A DNA stretch of 64,000 bases from Mucor racemosus (Eukaryota > Mucoromycota > Mucoromycetes > Mucorales > Mucoraceae). The notes below the pieces were generated by a model. It saw nothing but the letters and a program-made list of their open reading frames with translations, searched no databases and had not been told where the DNA came from. This document shows, in pieces, positions 54,601-64,000 of this stretch. Where the stretch lies: the NCBI GenBank assembly GCA_027405735.1, contig JAPEHQ010000001.1:868001-932000 (forward strand), written 5' to 3'. The position numbers were made by a program, and so were the translations under genes. Position 1 is the stretch's first letter; each line of letters starts with the position of its first letter.

Positions 54601-55131
54601 TATTTAAGTTTATACTCGAGCAAAAACCATTGTTGCTGTAAAAATTATAGCTATAAACATATTTACAAATGATGATAATCGTAAATATATTTGCTCTTGC
54701 TGCATGTATTGCTCTACATCAACAATGTATTGAATTGTATTATTATTGTCTATAATCTATATTAATAAAAGCAACAAATGTAGTTTAAAACCCCATTCCA
54801 GTAAAAAATACAATGGAATTTTGAGAACGGCACAATGCTCATGCACAAACCAATTTGTGTCCATAAAATCAGCTCATTATGCTCATGGTGAGATTTTATT
54901 ATTATGCACAAATAGGGATAATGTTATGCTTATGCGCAACTCTAATATTATGCACACATGAGACTAATGTCATGCACACGGAAAGAATCTATAATTTTGC
55001 ACATACAACAGGTTTAACGTTGTGCTTGTGTGCAGTTTCTTTTGTTGTGCCCGTGTGTACATTGCTATCTTTTTAGTCATATTCGGTGGGCACAACGAAA
55101 TCATCTTGTGCAGCACAGGTCGGCCGTAGTG
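51660..55131 (-). repeat. DIC repeat, copy C (inverted, with terminus at 55131)
   Basis: Read on the minus strand it starts CACTACGGCCGACCTGTGCT at 55131, passes the terminal domain (to about 54400) and then the core down to about 51660. The latter part includes the block shared with 34130-34480. The dynein fragment is mostly deleted near 52490: sequence jumps from GGGATGTTTATGG to TGGAGAG|GTAAGAC, leaving the splice donor. A 531-bp LTR (53633-54163) interrupts it. Confidence 0.75.
53633..54163 (-). mobile_element. Solo LTR, 531 bp, minus orientation
   Basis: On the + strand it begins TGTCGTATATTTTCAGG and ends GGAATACAACA. Flanks are GGACT (53628-53632) and GGATT (54164-54168), a target duplication with one mismatch. 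The uninterrupted target is seen in DIC copy B near 32205. Read in its own orientation it has a TATATCTAAATAAACG promoter/poly(A)-like region near its 3' end. Related copies: 55506-56035, 61825-62354 and 63697 onward. Confidence 0.75.
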
Positions 55132-55505
55132 CTTTTATATATAGATCCTTTAAATTTGTGATTTTATGGACTTTTTTTGAATCCGGTTGTATCATCTTAT
55201 ACTTTTCAAGTTAAATCGGTCATTAGGCTAATAATGTTGTAGGTTGTATTTATGCTTTACTTAAAATAAGCCTTTGAATAATTAATAGCAATACAGTCGA
55301 ACCTTGATTTTTGTATAAATTTTCGATACCTGCATTTTATAGCTGCTTGGAATGTTTAAACAGCCGCGTCCGGGCTGTCCGGTGGTTCTTTCTAGAGATT
55401 TAAAGCTTGGAAATATCATTAGATGGCCGCTTCCGGAGATTGTTCAGCTTTTTTTTTTTTTATTTTGGAAAAGTGACCATTGGAAAAAGTATGAATCATA
55501 TACTA
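55132..55505. repeat. Segment with a pogo/Tigger-like transposon terminus
   Basis: TACAGTCGAACCTTGAT at 55292-55308 has the CAG(T)..AACCT(T/C)GAT pattern of pogo-type inverted repeats preceded by the TA target. About 200 bp of following sequence (TTTAAACAGCCGCGTCCGGG) is GC-richer than its surroundings. The other end is missing, cut by the LTR at 55506. The inverted duplicate lies at 62355-62728. Confidence 0.5.
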
Positions 55506-56035
55506 TGTTGTATTCCACCAAGTACCATATGTTATCACCTTCTATAGTATCAATACATCTTACAATCTATTGACTACGACATGTATTGAAGTGCAAAAAC
55601 TTGATATCGTATATAAGAAACTCCTAGCGTAGTAAGTTTAATCTAGTAATTACCAAGAACGCTTGGGCCTTAATTATGACACCATATTATTTCATCCCAG
55701 CGGTTAATCAATCAAGTAGCTATCAAATCAACATCCAACAAGCGCATTTAGTGCAGCATTAAAACAAGACAACTCACAAGCTCTGCAAAAACTGTTAAAT
55801 TATGATTGATCTATTTCAATCCATAGATTACTATCAAAAAAACTTAATGGTTCAATAGTGCCTTAAGTTACAACTCAGGATCTCAATGTCAAATCAATAT
55901 AAAAGGCTATACTTTTATATCTAAATAAACGATATCTTGTTTTTATTATACAGTTAAAGAACTGATTCATTACTCATTCTATTTTAATTGTATTCTTTTG
56001 TAAGTATTATTCATCAAACCTAAAAATATACGACA
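55506..56035 (+). mobile_element. LTR, 530 bp, plus orientation
   Basis: Begins TGTTGTATTCCACC and ends AAAATATACGACA. It is an inverted copy of 53633-54163. No matching 5-bp duplication is found (TACTA on the left, AGGCT on the right), so one flank was lost or rearranged. It cuts a short minus-strand reading frame starting at 56111. Confidence 0.75.
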
Positions 56036-56111
56036 AGGCTAAGGCTTTTGCAATTCTGTGGATCAGCGCTGGAAGTACTTGCCATTGCAACGGGAGGTCA
56101 TTTGGATTCAT
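56007..56111 (-). pseudogene. Truncated reading frame MNPNDLPLQW..., interrupted by the LTR
   Basis: A 34-codon frame begins MNPNDLPLQWQVLPALIHRI on the minus strand and runs into the LTR after about 26 codons, then stops. The LPxxWQVLPxLIHRIA wording resembles an F-box start, but too little is left to be sure. A relative starting MDPKNLPL lies at 17553 (minus). The palindrome partner is 61749-61853. Sequence from 56600 to 57000 may hold further decayed parts of the same gene. Confidence 0.4.
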
Positions 56112-57461
56112 ATTCGTTAAAAACTTGCAGTAAATGACGATGTTATTTACTAAAATAAAAAAAAATATAAAAATAAAAATAAAAGCAGTAGAAATACAAT
56201 TATAATCAGCTAAAGTTTTTATTACAAAAGATTTCTGAAGAGTTAAAATAATTGAAAAGTATGAGGGTATTTATAGTGATTTGGAGAACTTGGATACCAT
56301 CAGACTTGAATGGATGTATATTTAGTAATCTTCCAGTTTTGAGTACATTGTTATTGATTTGATATTTTAAGGGGTAAATTGTGTAGAGCATTGACCATAA
56401 GGGATTGATGTCAAGTGTGACAATATCGACCTTTTGGGAAATGGTTGTTTTGTTTATTTCTATTATATCTATTTTATGCAACCTTGATTTTTAAGGGGTA
56501 ATTTTTATGTGCTTGAATCTTATTTATATTGATAGTGCAACTTCGATATAGATGAGTAGTTGACTAAATTGATATCTTTGTTTAGTATCATTATTGATTT
56601 GGATAGAATCCTGTTTTGATATATATGTCATTTGTGTAATTGATTGCACCGTGATCAAGGCTCAAGGGTGCATTATCTACACGACATGTATGGTCCAAAA
56701 AGGGTATTTTATATTTTTAGCATGCGTTTGTTATTGTGTTCAATTGAAGCGTTTGTTTATTATTGTTGTTCACGTTTCAAGTGGCATCATATCTTATGAG
56801 CGACACTTGGAAGTTAGGTTGTTTTATTTTTATCAAGCGTTTTTAGTATGTAATTCCACTGCAGAACTGATGGGCTTCTTGCTGATATTAGTAGGTGTAA
56901 GTAGCAGGTAACCAACTTGTTGCTCAGACTGGCTCAACATACAATGTTTCATGGATGCTGATACAGTATCAATTGTATAAATTCTACCAATGCGAAATGG
57001 TAATATGATATACTATACCAATTAGTTTGACGACTATAATTAATGATAATAATAATAGCTAGGGTCAAGTTTTTAAAGTAGCAATAACAAAAAATTACCA
57101 ACAGTATAATAGTAAATCGTAGTTTAATCCACTATCGTTCAATATGACCGGATATCAATGAATCAGAGAAAATACAATGCTAAAAAACTGATACCCAATG
57201 TACATCGAGGTCAAGATTGATAAAAGATGTATTCATTGTGTAGTGGAAAGCGCAACATTTTGATGGATAGAAATTACAGGACCAAGATGTTGTATTTGCC
57301 TCAGGATTTTTAAAAGGGTTTAAAAGCATACTTTATCAAACTTATTTAGATTTTGAATACTCACCATACGATATTAGTATCATCTTGTTTGTTATTTAAT
57401 TGCTGTATTATTAAAAATTGAGCTTTTCATAGCTTATTATAACAACATTGACAATGGGATG

Positions 57462-57712
57462 TTTCTGATTTAGATTGACATTTATCATAAGGCGGGCCGA
57501 TGATACGTTTGATACTACTGTAGATGGAACCAGTCAATTTAATTTATAGAATTTGAATGCAAATACCGAGGAACCATTTATAAACATTTAAGTTGGTTCT
57601 GGTAAAGCATTGTAGCATTGAATAAATTAGCTTGGGACAAAAAAGAAGGTGGAAAGGTGGTAATATGTTCCAGTGATGGTCATTTTTATTTTTATGATAT
57701 TGGAGAGATAAA
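57462..57712 (+). pseudogene. Dynein intermediate chain fragment in DIC copy E
   Basis: Plus-strand peptides FIIRRADDTFDTTVDGTSQF, then NLNANTEEPFIN, VGSGKAL, NKLAWDKK and SDGHFYFYDIGE can be read with several stops and an 8-bp insertion after GKAL. Order and wording equal the other copies. Its palindrome duplicate is 60155-60432 (minus). Confidence 0.7.
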
Positions 57713-58830
57713 ACTAAAACTCAATGTAAATCACCTCTAACGCAACAATTATAAATTAAAACTATATTATCATCAAATAAACTACCACACAATATTAACA
57801 TGTATAAAGATTTACAGTAATAAGCTTGGATCAAGTGGGTACAGCACCGTAAATTCTTGAAAAAGTTCTCAAGTATTATAAAATCTCTTTTTTTTAAGAC
57901 TTACAAAGCTTATAAGCGGAATATTAATTTAGAAAATTATTTTTGTCCAGATCATCAATTTTGACATTTTTTAATTTTTTTTTTTTTGTTTTTGAAAATC
58001 TAGAGTTAATTATACTATCAATTATAAAAACAAAAAATATACACATATGCAGAATTTAGCGCTCTATTTGCTCAATAAAAAATAACAAACATTTTTATTG
58101 CAAAATATAACATGAAAATCCTTTAATCAAAAAACCGTTTTTGGGGCAAAAACGCTAAGTTTCATTACTTAACATTTAATATTAAGCTTTTATAAAATGT
58201 GTATTAACTATGGCTACAATTTTCTCTCACAATGTTGTATATTTAAACGCTGATTTTGGTATCAAAATTTGATTTTTCTGTTTTTTGATAAAAACCATGA
58301 GTGTTGGTAAGGATAAAATGAGTTCCCGAAAATGTCCGCTACAAAGTCTAAATTTTCAGATCCTACATGGTTAAGTATAAGAAAAGTAAAAAAAAAACCC
58401 CAGTTTTATTTAAAACTTAGATATATACCATAATATAAGAGACTTTAACCGTTCGATCTTGCTATGCTCAATTATGACGTCGCTCTACGGGCTCGCTTTT
58501 GCAATATTTAATGAATGTATGATATGAAAGACGGTTTTTCTAGTAGAAAATTTTAGTTTCTATTATAGTAACAGATATTGCCTATTTTTCTTATTAGTTT
58601 ATAATTCAGAAGTTCAGGCACTGTAGTGCTGCTTTTACATCTGGCTGAAATGTGTAATTTAGCAAGCTTTTAAATGCGCTAAATAATGTAAAGCCTTGAA
58701 AATCCTTTTCTACCTGTGTTGTTTCTCTCTTTTGTTTTCATATTCCAAGATATATTCACCGTTTGATAAGGCATATCAGACTATCAAGCTGGTATTCTTT
58801 TCTTTTATCTGAATACGCATTATAACATAA

Positions 58831-58977
58831 CATTATGAAGAAAAATCTCTTAATTCTCTTAATTGTGCCACATTAAGGAAATTAAGGCAAAATTTAAAAA
58901 AAATAAGCAGTGAAAATTTTCTTATTTTTCTTAATGTGGCACAATTAAGAGAATTAAGAGATTTTTTCTTCATAGTG
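58831..58977. mobile_element. MITE, 147 bp, with 44-bp terminal inverted repeats
   Basis: Ends read CATTATGAAGAAAAATCTCT and, inverted, CACTATGAAGAAAAAATCTC. The arms pair over about 44 bp (through GTGCCACATTAAG) around a loop of about 55 bp. TAA flanks both sides (58828-58830 and 58978-58980). DIC copy B (minus strand near 32205) has the empty site CTAACATAAGGGAC with a single TAA, confirming the insertion and a 3-bp target duplication. A TAA/TTA duplication points to PIF/Harbinger-type mobilisation; this is inference. Confidence 0.88.
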
Positions 58978-59167
58978 TAAGGGACTGATGATTTTAATAT
59001 AGGTAGCAGTTGTTATATTAGAGACTGATATTTTCATTTAACCGCATTTTAGGATCAAATATCATTATTTGCTACTGTATTGTTGGACGTATTTCTTGAT
59101 TACCAGATCAAATCGAAGGCAATGATATTTATATCTACTCAATGAAAAGCTAGAACTGGCTACAAAC

Positions 59168-59515
59168 TGTTGCATCCACAGATCTGGGTGCAGTCCTTGG
59201 TTAAGATTACGACACAGTTTGATATATTAAGTTCTACATTGCTGTGTATTATGTTATGAAGCTCCGTTTATACAGGAATGTGGAACCAGTGTGTTTCACC
59301 TAGACTTGATTGGATATATGTATATATATAAATAGACTCAGTTAAACAGGTCATATAATTGGAGAATGTGAATATAAAAGAAGATGTTTTGATCTTATAA
59401 TAAAGTTCTTTAGTTTTAGTGTACTCTTTCATTTTATAGCAGTTTTCCTTTATTTTTATTAAATGATTTAGTACATATTTTAGCTTTGAGATTGATATAA
59501 TCTCCTGGCGTAACA
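59168..59515 (+). mobile_element. Solo LTR, 348 bp, in DIC copy E
   Basis: Begins TGTTGCATCCACAG and ends CCTGGCGTAACA, flanked by perfect CAAAC at 59163-59167 and 59516-59520. Copy C shows the uninterrupted sequence (GGCTGAAAACCCACGAAAT near 54340). A TATATATATAAATAGACTC promoter-like element and an AATAAAG are inside, both in plus orientation. Confidence 0.92.
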
Positions 59516-60154
59516 CAAACCCACGAAATGCCCCAGAAAAGTTATAAAATTTCAAATGGTATAAAAATAAAAAAAAAAGAATAATCTAATGTTTTGTCTA
59601 ATAACCATAGTTTTGATCATAGCTACTGTATACTTGAAAACAAATCTTTTTACAGCTGACAATCGTAAACTAGAATAGTAACTTTAAAGAAGGTTAATTT
59701 GTTTAAATTTTATATGTAATAAAGTAATATTTATCATCTTAGATTTGTCTTGCGGTATAAATTTAAGCAGTAAGTGCTATTTAAGTTTATGCTCGAGCAA
59801 AAATCATTGTTGCTGCAAATATCACAGCTATAACATATTTACAAATGATGATAATCGTAAATATATTGGCTGTTGCATGTATTGCTCTAATACATCAACA
59901 ATCTATTAAATTGTATTATTGTTGCCTATATCTATATTATTGATAAAAGCAAATATAATTTAAAAGCACATTCCAATAAAAAATGCAATGGAATTTTGAG
60001 AACGGCACAATGCTCATGTACAAACCAATTTGTGCCCATACGATCAGCTCATTATGCTCATGGTCAGATTTTATTATTGTACACAAATAGGGATAATGAT
60101 ACTGTATTTAATTTATAATTGTTGCGTTAGAGGTGATTTACATTGAGTTTTAGT

Positions 60155-60432
60155 TTTATCTCTCCAATATCATAAAAATAAAAATGACCATCACTGGAAC
60201 ATATTACCACCTTTCCACCTTCTTTTTTGTCCCAAGCTAATTTATTCAATGCTACAATGCTTTACCAGAACCAACTTAAATGTTTATAAATGGTTCCTCG
60301 GTATTTGCATTCAAATTCTATAAATTAAATTGACTGGTTCCATCTACAGTAGTATCAAACGTATCATCGGCCCGCCTTATGATAAATGTCAATCTAAATC
60401 AGAAACATCCCATTGTCAATGTTGTTATAATA
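60155..60432 (-). pseudogene. Dynein intermediate chain fragment, palindrome duplicate
   Basis: Inverted copy of 57462-57712 with the same stops and the same 8-bp insertion. It arose by the palindrome duplication rather than by separate DIC insertion. Confidence 0.7.
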
Positions 60433-61748
60433 AGCTATGAAAAGCTCAATTTTTAATAATACAGCAATTAAATAACAAACAAGATGATACTAATATCGTA
60501 TGGTGAGTATTCAAAATCTAAATAAGTTTGATAAAGTATGCTTTTAAACCCTTTTAAAAATCCTGAGGCAAATACAACATCTTGGTCCTGTAATTTCTAT
60601 CCATCAAAATGTTGCGCTTTCCACTACACAATGAATACATCTTTTATCAATCTTGACCTCGATGTACATTGGGTATCAGTTTTTTAGCATTGTATTTTCT
60701 CTGATTCATTGATATCCGGTCATATTGAACGATAGTGGATTAAACTACGATTTACTATTATACTGTTGGTAATTTTTTGTTATTGCTACTTTAAAAACTT
60801 GACCCTAGCTATTATTATTATCATTAATTATAGTCGTCAAACTAATTGGTATAGTATATCATATTACCATTTCGCATTGGTAGAATTTATACAATGATAC
60901 TGTATCAGCATCCATGAAACATTGTATGTTGAGCCAGTCTGAGCAACAAGTTGGTTACCTGCTACTACACCTACTAATATCAGCAAGAAGCCCATCAGTT
61001 CTGCAGTGGAATTACATACTAAAAACGCTTGATAAAAATAAAACAACCTAACTTCCAAGTGTCGCTCATAAGATATGATGCCACTTGAAACGTGAACAAC
61101 AATAATAAACAAACGCTTCAATTGAACACAATAACAAACGCATGCTAAAAATATAAAATACCCTTTTTGGACCATACATGTCGTGTAGATAATAGCACCC
61201 TTGAGCCTTGATCACGGTGCAATCAATTACACAAATGACATATATATCAAAACAGGATTCTATCCAAATCAATAATGATACTAAACAAAGATATCAATTT
61301 AGTCAACTACTCATCTATATCGAAGTTGCACTATCAATATAAATAAGATTCAAGCACATAAAAATTACCCCTTAAAAATCAAGGTTGCATAAAATAGATA
61401 TAATAGAAATAAACAAAACAACCATTTCCCAAAAGGTCGATATTGTCACACTTGACATCAATCCCTTATGGTCAATGCTCTACACAATTTACCCCTTAAA
61501 ATATCAAATCAATAACAATGTACTCAAAACTGGAAGATTACTAAATATACATCCATTCAAGTCTGATGGTATCCAAGTTCTCCAAATCACTATAAATACC
61601 CTCATACTTTTCAATTATTTTAACTCTTCAGAAATCTTTTGTAATAAAAACTTTAGCTGATTATAATTGTATTTCTACTGCTTTTATTTTTATATTTTTT
61701 TTTATTTTAGTAAATAACATCGTCATTTACTGCAAGTTTTTAACGAAT

Positions 61749-61853
61749 ATGAATCCAAATGACCTCCCGTTGCAATGGCAAGTACTTCCAGCGCTGATCC
61801 ACAGAATTGCAAAAGCCTTAGCCTTGTCGTATATTTTTAGGTTTGATGAATAA
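61749..61853 (+). pseudogene. Truncated reading frame MNPNDLPLQW..., palindrome duplicate
   Basis: Same 34-codon frame as at 56111-56007, here on the plus strand. It enters the LTR at 61825. Confidence 0.4.
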
Positions 61854-62354
61854 TACTTACAAAAGAATACAATTAAAATAGAATGAGTAATGAATCAGTT
61901 CTTTAACTGTATAATAAAAACAAGATATCGTTTATTTAGATATAAAAGTATAGCCTTTTATATTGATTTGACATTGAGATCCTGAGTTGTAACTTAAGGC
62001 ACTATTGAACCATTAAGTTTTTTTGATAGTAATCTATGGATTGAAATAGATCAATCATAATTTAACAGTTTTTGCAGAGCTTGTGAGTTGTCTTGTTTTA
62101 ATGCTGCACTAAATGCGCTTGTTGGATGTTGATTTGATAGCTACTTGATTGATTAACCGCTGGGATGAAATAATATGGTGTCATAATTAAGGCCCAAGCG
62201 TTCTTGGTAATTACTAGATTAAACTTACTACGCTAGGAGTTTCTTATATACGATATCAAGTTTTTGCACTTCAATACATGTCGTAGTCAATAGATTGTAA
62301 GATGTATTGATACTATAGAAGGTGATAACATATGGTACTTGGTGGAATACAACA
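61825..62354 (-). mobile_element. LTR, 530 bp, palindrome duplicate of 55506-56035
   Basis: Begins TGTCGTATATTTTTAGG and ends GGAATACAACA. Its flanks mirror those of 55506-56035. Confidence 0.75.
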
Positions 62355-62728
62355 TAGTATATGATTCATACTTTTTCCAATGGTCACTTTTCCAAAATAA
62401 AAAAAAAAAAAGCTGAACAATCTCCGGAAGCGGCCATCTAATGATATTTCCAAGCTTTAAATCTCTAGAAAGAACCACCGGACAGCCCGGACGCGGCTGT
62501 TTAAACATTCCAAGCAGCTATAAAATGCAGGTATCGAAAATTTATACAAAAATCAAGGTTCGACTGTATTGCTATTAATTATTCAAAGGCTTATTTTAAG
62601 TAAAGCATAAATACAACCTACAACATTATTAGCCTAATGACCGATTTAACTTGAAAAGTATAAGATGATACAACCGGATTCAAAAAAAGTCCATAAAATC
62701 ACAAATTTAAAGGATCTATATATAAAAG
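62355..62728. repeat. Palindrome duplicate of the pogo-like terminus segment
   Basis: Contains the inverse AAGGTTCGACTGTA at 62555-62568, matching 55292 and onward. GC-richer middle part as in the left arm. Confidence 0.5.
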
Positions 62729-63696
62729 CACTACGGCCGACCTGTGCTGCACAAGATGATTTCGTTGTGCCCACCGAATATGACTAAAAAGATAGCAATG
62801 TACACACGGGCACAACAAAAGAAACTGCACACAAGCACAACGTTAAACCTGTTGTATGTGCAAAATTATAGATTCTTTCCGTGTGCATGACATTAGTCTC
62901 ATGTGTGCATAATATTAGAGTTGCGCATAAGCATAACATTATCCCTATTTGTGCATAATAATAAAATCTCACCATGAGCATAATGAGCTGATTTTATGGA
63001 CACAAATTGGTTTGTGCATGAGCATTGTGCCGTTCTCAAAATTCCATTGTATTTTTTACTGGAATGGGGTTTTAAACTACATTTGTTGCTTTTATTAATA
63101 TAGATTATAGACAATAATAATACAATTCAATACATTGTTGATGTAGAGCAATACATGCAGCAAGAGCAAATATATTTACGATTATCATCATTTGTAAATA
63201 TGTTTATAGCTATAATTTTTACAGCAACAATGGTTTTTGCTCGAGTATAAACTTAAATAACACGTACTGCTTAAATTTATATCGAAGCCAAATCTAAGTT
63301 TATAGATGTTACTTTATCACACATAAAATTTAAACAAATTAACCTTGTTTAAACTTACTAGTTTAGTTTACGATTGTTAGCTGTAAAAAGATTTGTTTTC
63401 AAGCATAGCTACAATCAAAACCATGGTTATTAGGCAAGACATCAGATTATTCTTTTTTTTTTTTGTTTCTATATCATTTAAAATTTTATCACTTTTCTGG
63501 AATATTTCGTGGGTTTTCAGCCAGTTCTAGCTTTTCATTGAGTAGATATAAATATCATTGCCTTCGATTTGATCTGGTAATCAAGACGTACGTACAACAA
63601 TACAGTAGTAAATAATGGTATTTGATCCTAAAATGCGGTTAAATAAAAATATCAGTCTCTAGTATAGACTGCTACTTATATTAAAAACATTAATCC
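62729..63696 (+). repeat. DIC repeat terminal domain, palindrome copy, cut by an LTR
   Basis: Begins CACTACGGCCGACCTGTGCT at 62729 and follows the terminal domain into the first part of the core, until the LTR at 63697. It is the mirror of 54164-55131. Confidence 0.75.
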
Positions 63697-64000
63697 TGTT
63701 GTATTCCACATACTAGTATCATACGTTATCACCTTCTACAGTATCAATACATCTTACAATCTATTGACTACGACATCATGTATTGAAGTGCAATTCTTGA
63801 TATCGGATATAAAAAACTCCTAGCGTATCAAGTTTAATCCAGTAATTACCAAGAACGCTTTGACCTCAATTATGACACCATATTATTTCATCCCAGCGGT
63901 CAATCAATCAAGTAGCTAACAAATCAACATCCAAGCATATTTAGCGCAGCATTGAAACAAGACAACTCACAAGCTCTGCAAAAACTGTTAAATTATGATT
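63697..64000 (+). mobile_element. LTR of the 530-bp family, partial at the window edge
   Basis: Begins TGTTGTATTCCACATACTAG. It is the mirror of the outer part of 53633-54163, preceded by AATCC, the complement of the GGATT flank. About 304 bp are visible. Confidence 0.75.

Larger units (their letters stand above)
53860..57760 (+). repeat. Left arm of a large palindrome
   Basis: Position 53860 pairs with 64000 and 57760 with 60107; the symmetry centre is near 58932. Arms look almost identical. Differences noticed are single-base indels, for example GTGCATTATC against GTGCTATTATC near 56670. The arm may extend further left, but its partner would lie beyond the window. Confidence 0.9.
57070..60106 (-). 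repeat. DIC repeat, copy E (spans the palindrome spacer)
   Basis: A minus-orientation DIC copy: core from about 59110 down to 57070, terminal domain 59520-60106. The outermost 250 bp of the terminus are missing at the junction 60106/60107. It is interrupted by a MITE (58831-58977) and a solo LTR (59168-59515). Its dynein fragment is at 57462-57712, inside the palindrome arm. Confidence 0.75.
60107..64000 (-). repeat. Right arm of the large palindrome (runs off the window)
   Basis: Inverted copy of 53860-57760, ending at the window edge while still matching. It contains the inverted counterparts of every arm feature: dynein fragment, short frame, LTR, pogo-like terminus, DIC terminus and second LTR. 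Confidence 0.9.

Noticed and set aside
54746..63114. Paired small ORFs in the palindrome as conserved genes
   Set aside because: They are identical only because the arms are duplicates. Composition is AT-driven and no family pattern appears.

Overview
This is a 64-kb piece of a compact, AT-rich fungal nuclear chromosome. Genes have short GT-AG introns (about 50-110 bp) and intergenic gaps are small wherever there are no repeats. The gene set is fungal: a sterol C-22 desaturase (ERG5/CYP61), a GH18 chitinase, an ERF4-type palmitoyltransferase subunit, a Rad60/Esc2-type SUMO-like protein and a chromodomain Ty3 retrotransposon. The style (AT-rich, long poly-A tracts, orphan secreted proteins) suggests an early-diverging fungus, probably Mucoromycota; this lineage call is inference.

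Gene-dense left part (1-16.9 kb): the 5' end of an unidentified gene at the left edge (-), VPS41 (+, 8 exons), ubiquitin-L40 fusion (-), GH18 chitinase (+), ERF4 (+), a secreted tandem-repeat protein with dibasic sites (-), RAD60/ESC2-like (-) and an SCYL2/SCY1-like pseudokinase (+). Exon joins were worked out by keeping frame across GT-AG borders, and each resulting CDS length is a multiple of three.

First repeat zone (about 17-37 kb): copy 1 of a dispersed repeat here called R2, then a complete Ty3/gypsy element (19704-26202) with same-length LTRs that look identical and a CTCTG target duplication. Next come several copies of a large non-coding repeat here called DIC. DIC carries a broken fragment of a dynein intermediate chain gene. 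Three solo LTRs follow, then R2 copy 2.

Second gene island (37-50.5 kb): a lysine-rich orphan, ERG5, a BED-finger/hAT-derived protein, a MIX17/CHCHD2-type twin-CX9C protein, the mitochondrial ATPase inhibitor IF1, a BCKDH/PDH kinase and a questin-oxidase-like protein. Three neighbours (MIX17, IF1, mitochondrial kinase) are nuclear genes for mitochondrial proteins, all on the + strand; co-regulation is not shown.

Second repeat zone (51.6-64 kb): no intact gene. It is a nearly perfect palindrome with arms of at least 3.9 kb (53860-57760 against 60107-64000) around a 2.3-kb spacer. The arms contain DIC copies, LTRs of about 530 bp in opposite orientations, a pogo-like terminus and a truncated short reading frame. 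The spacer holds a 147-bp MITE whose empty site can be seen elsewhere in the window, and another solo LTR with perfect 5-bp duplications.

The most novel content is the DIC repeat family, a transposon-like repeat that has captured and multiplied a piece of a dynein gene including its splice donor, together with its palindromic arrangement.
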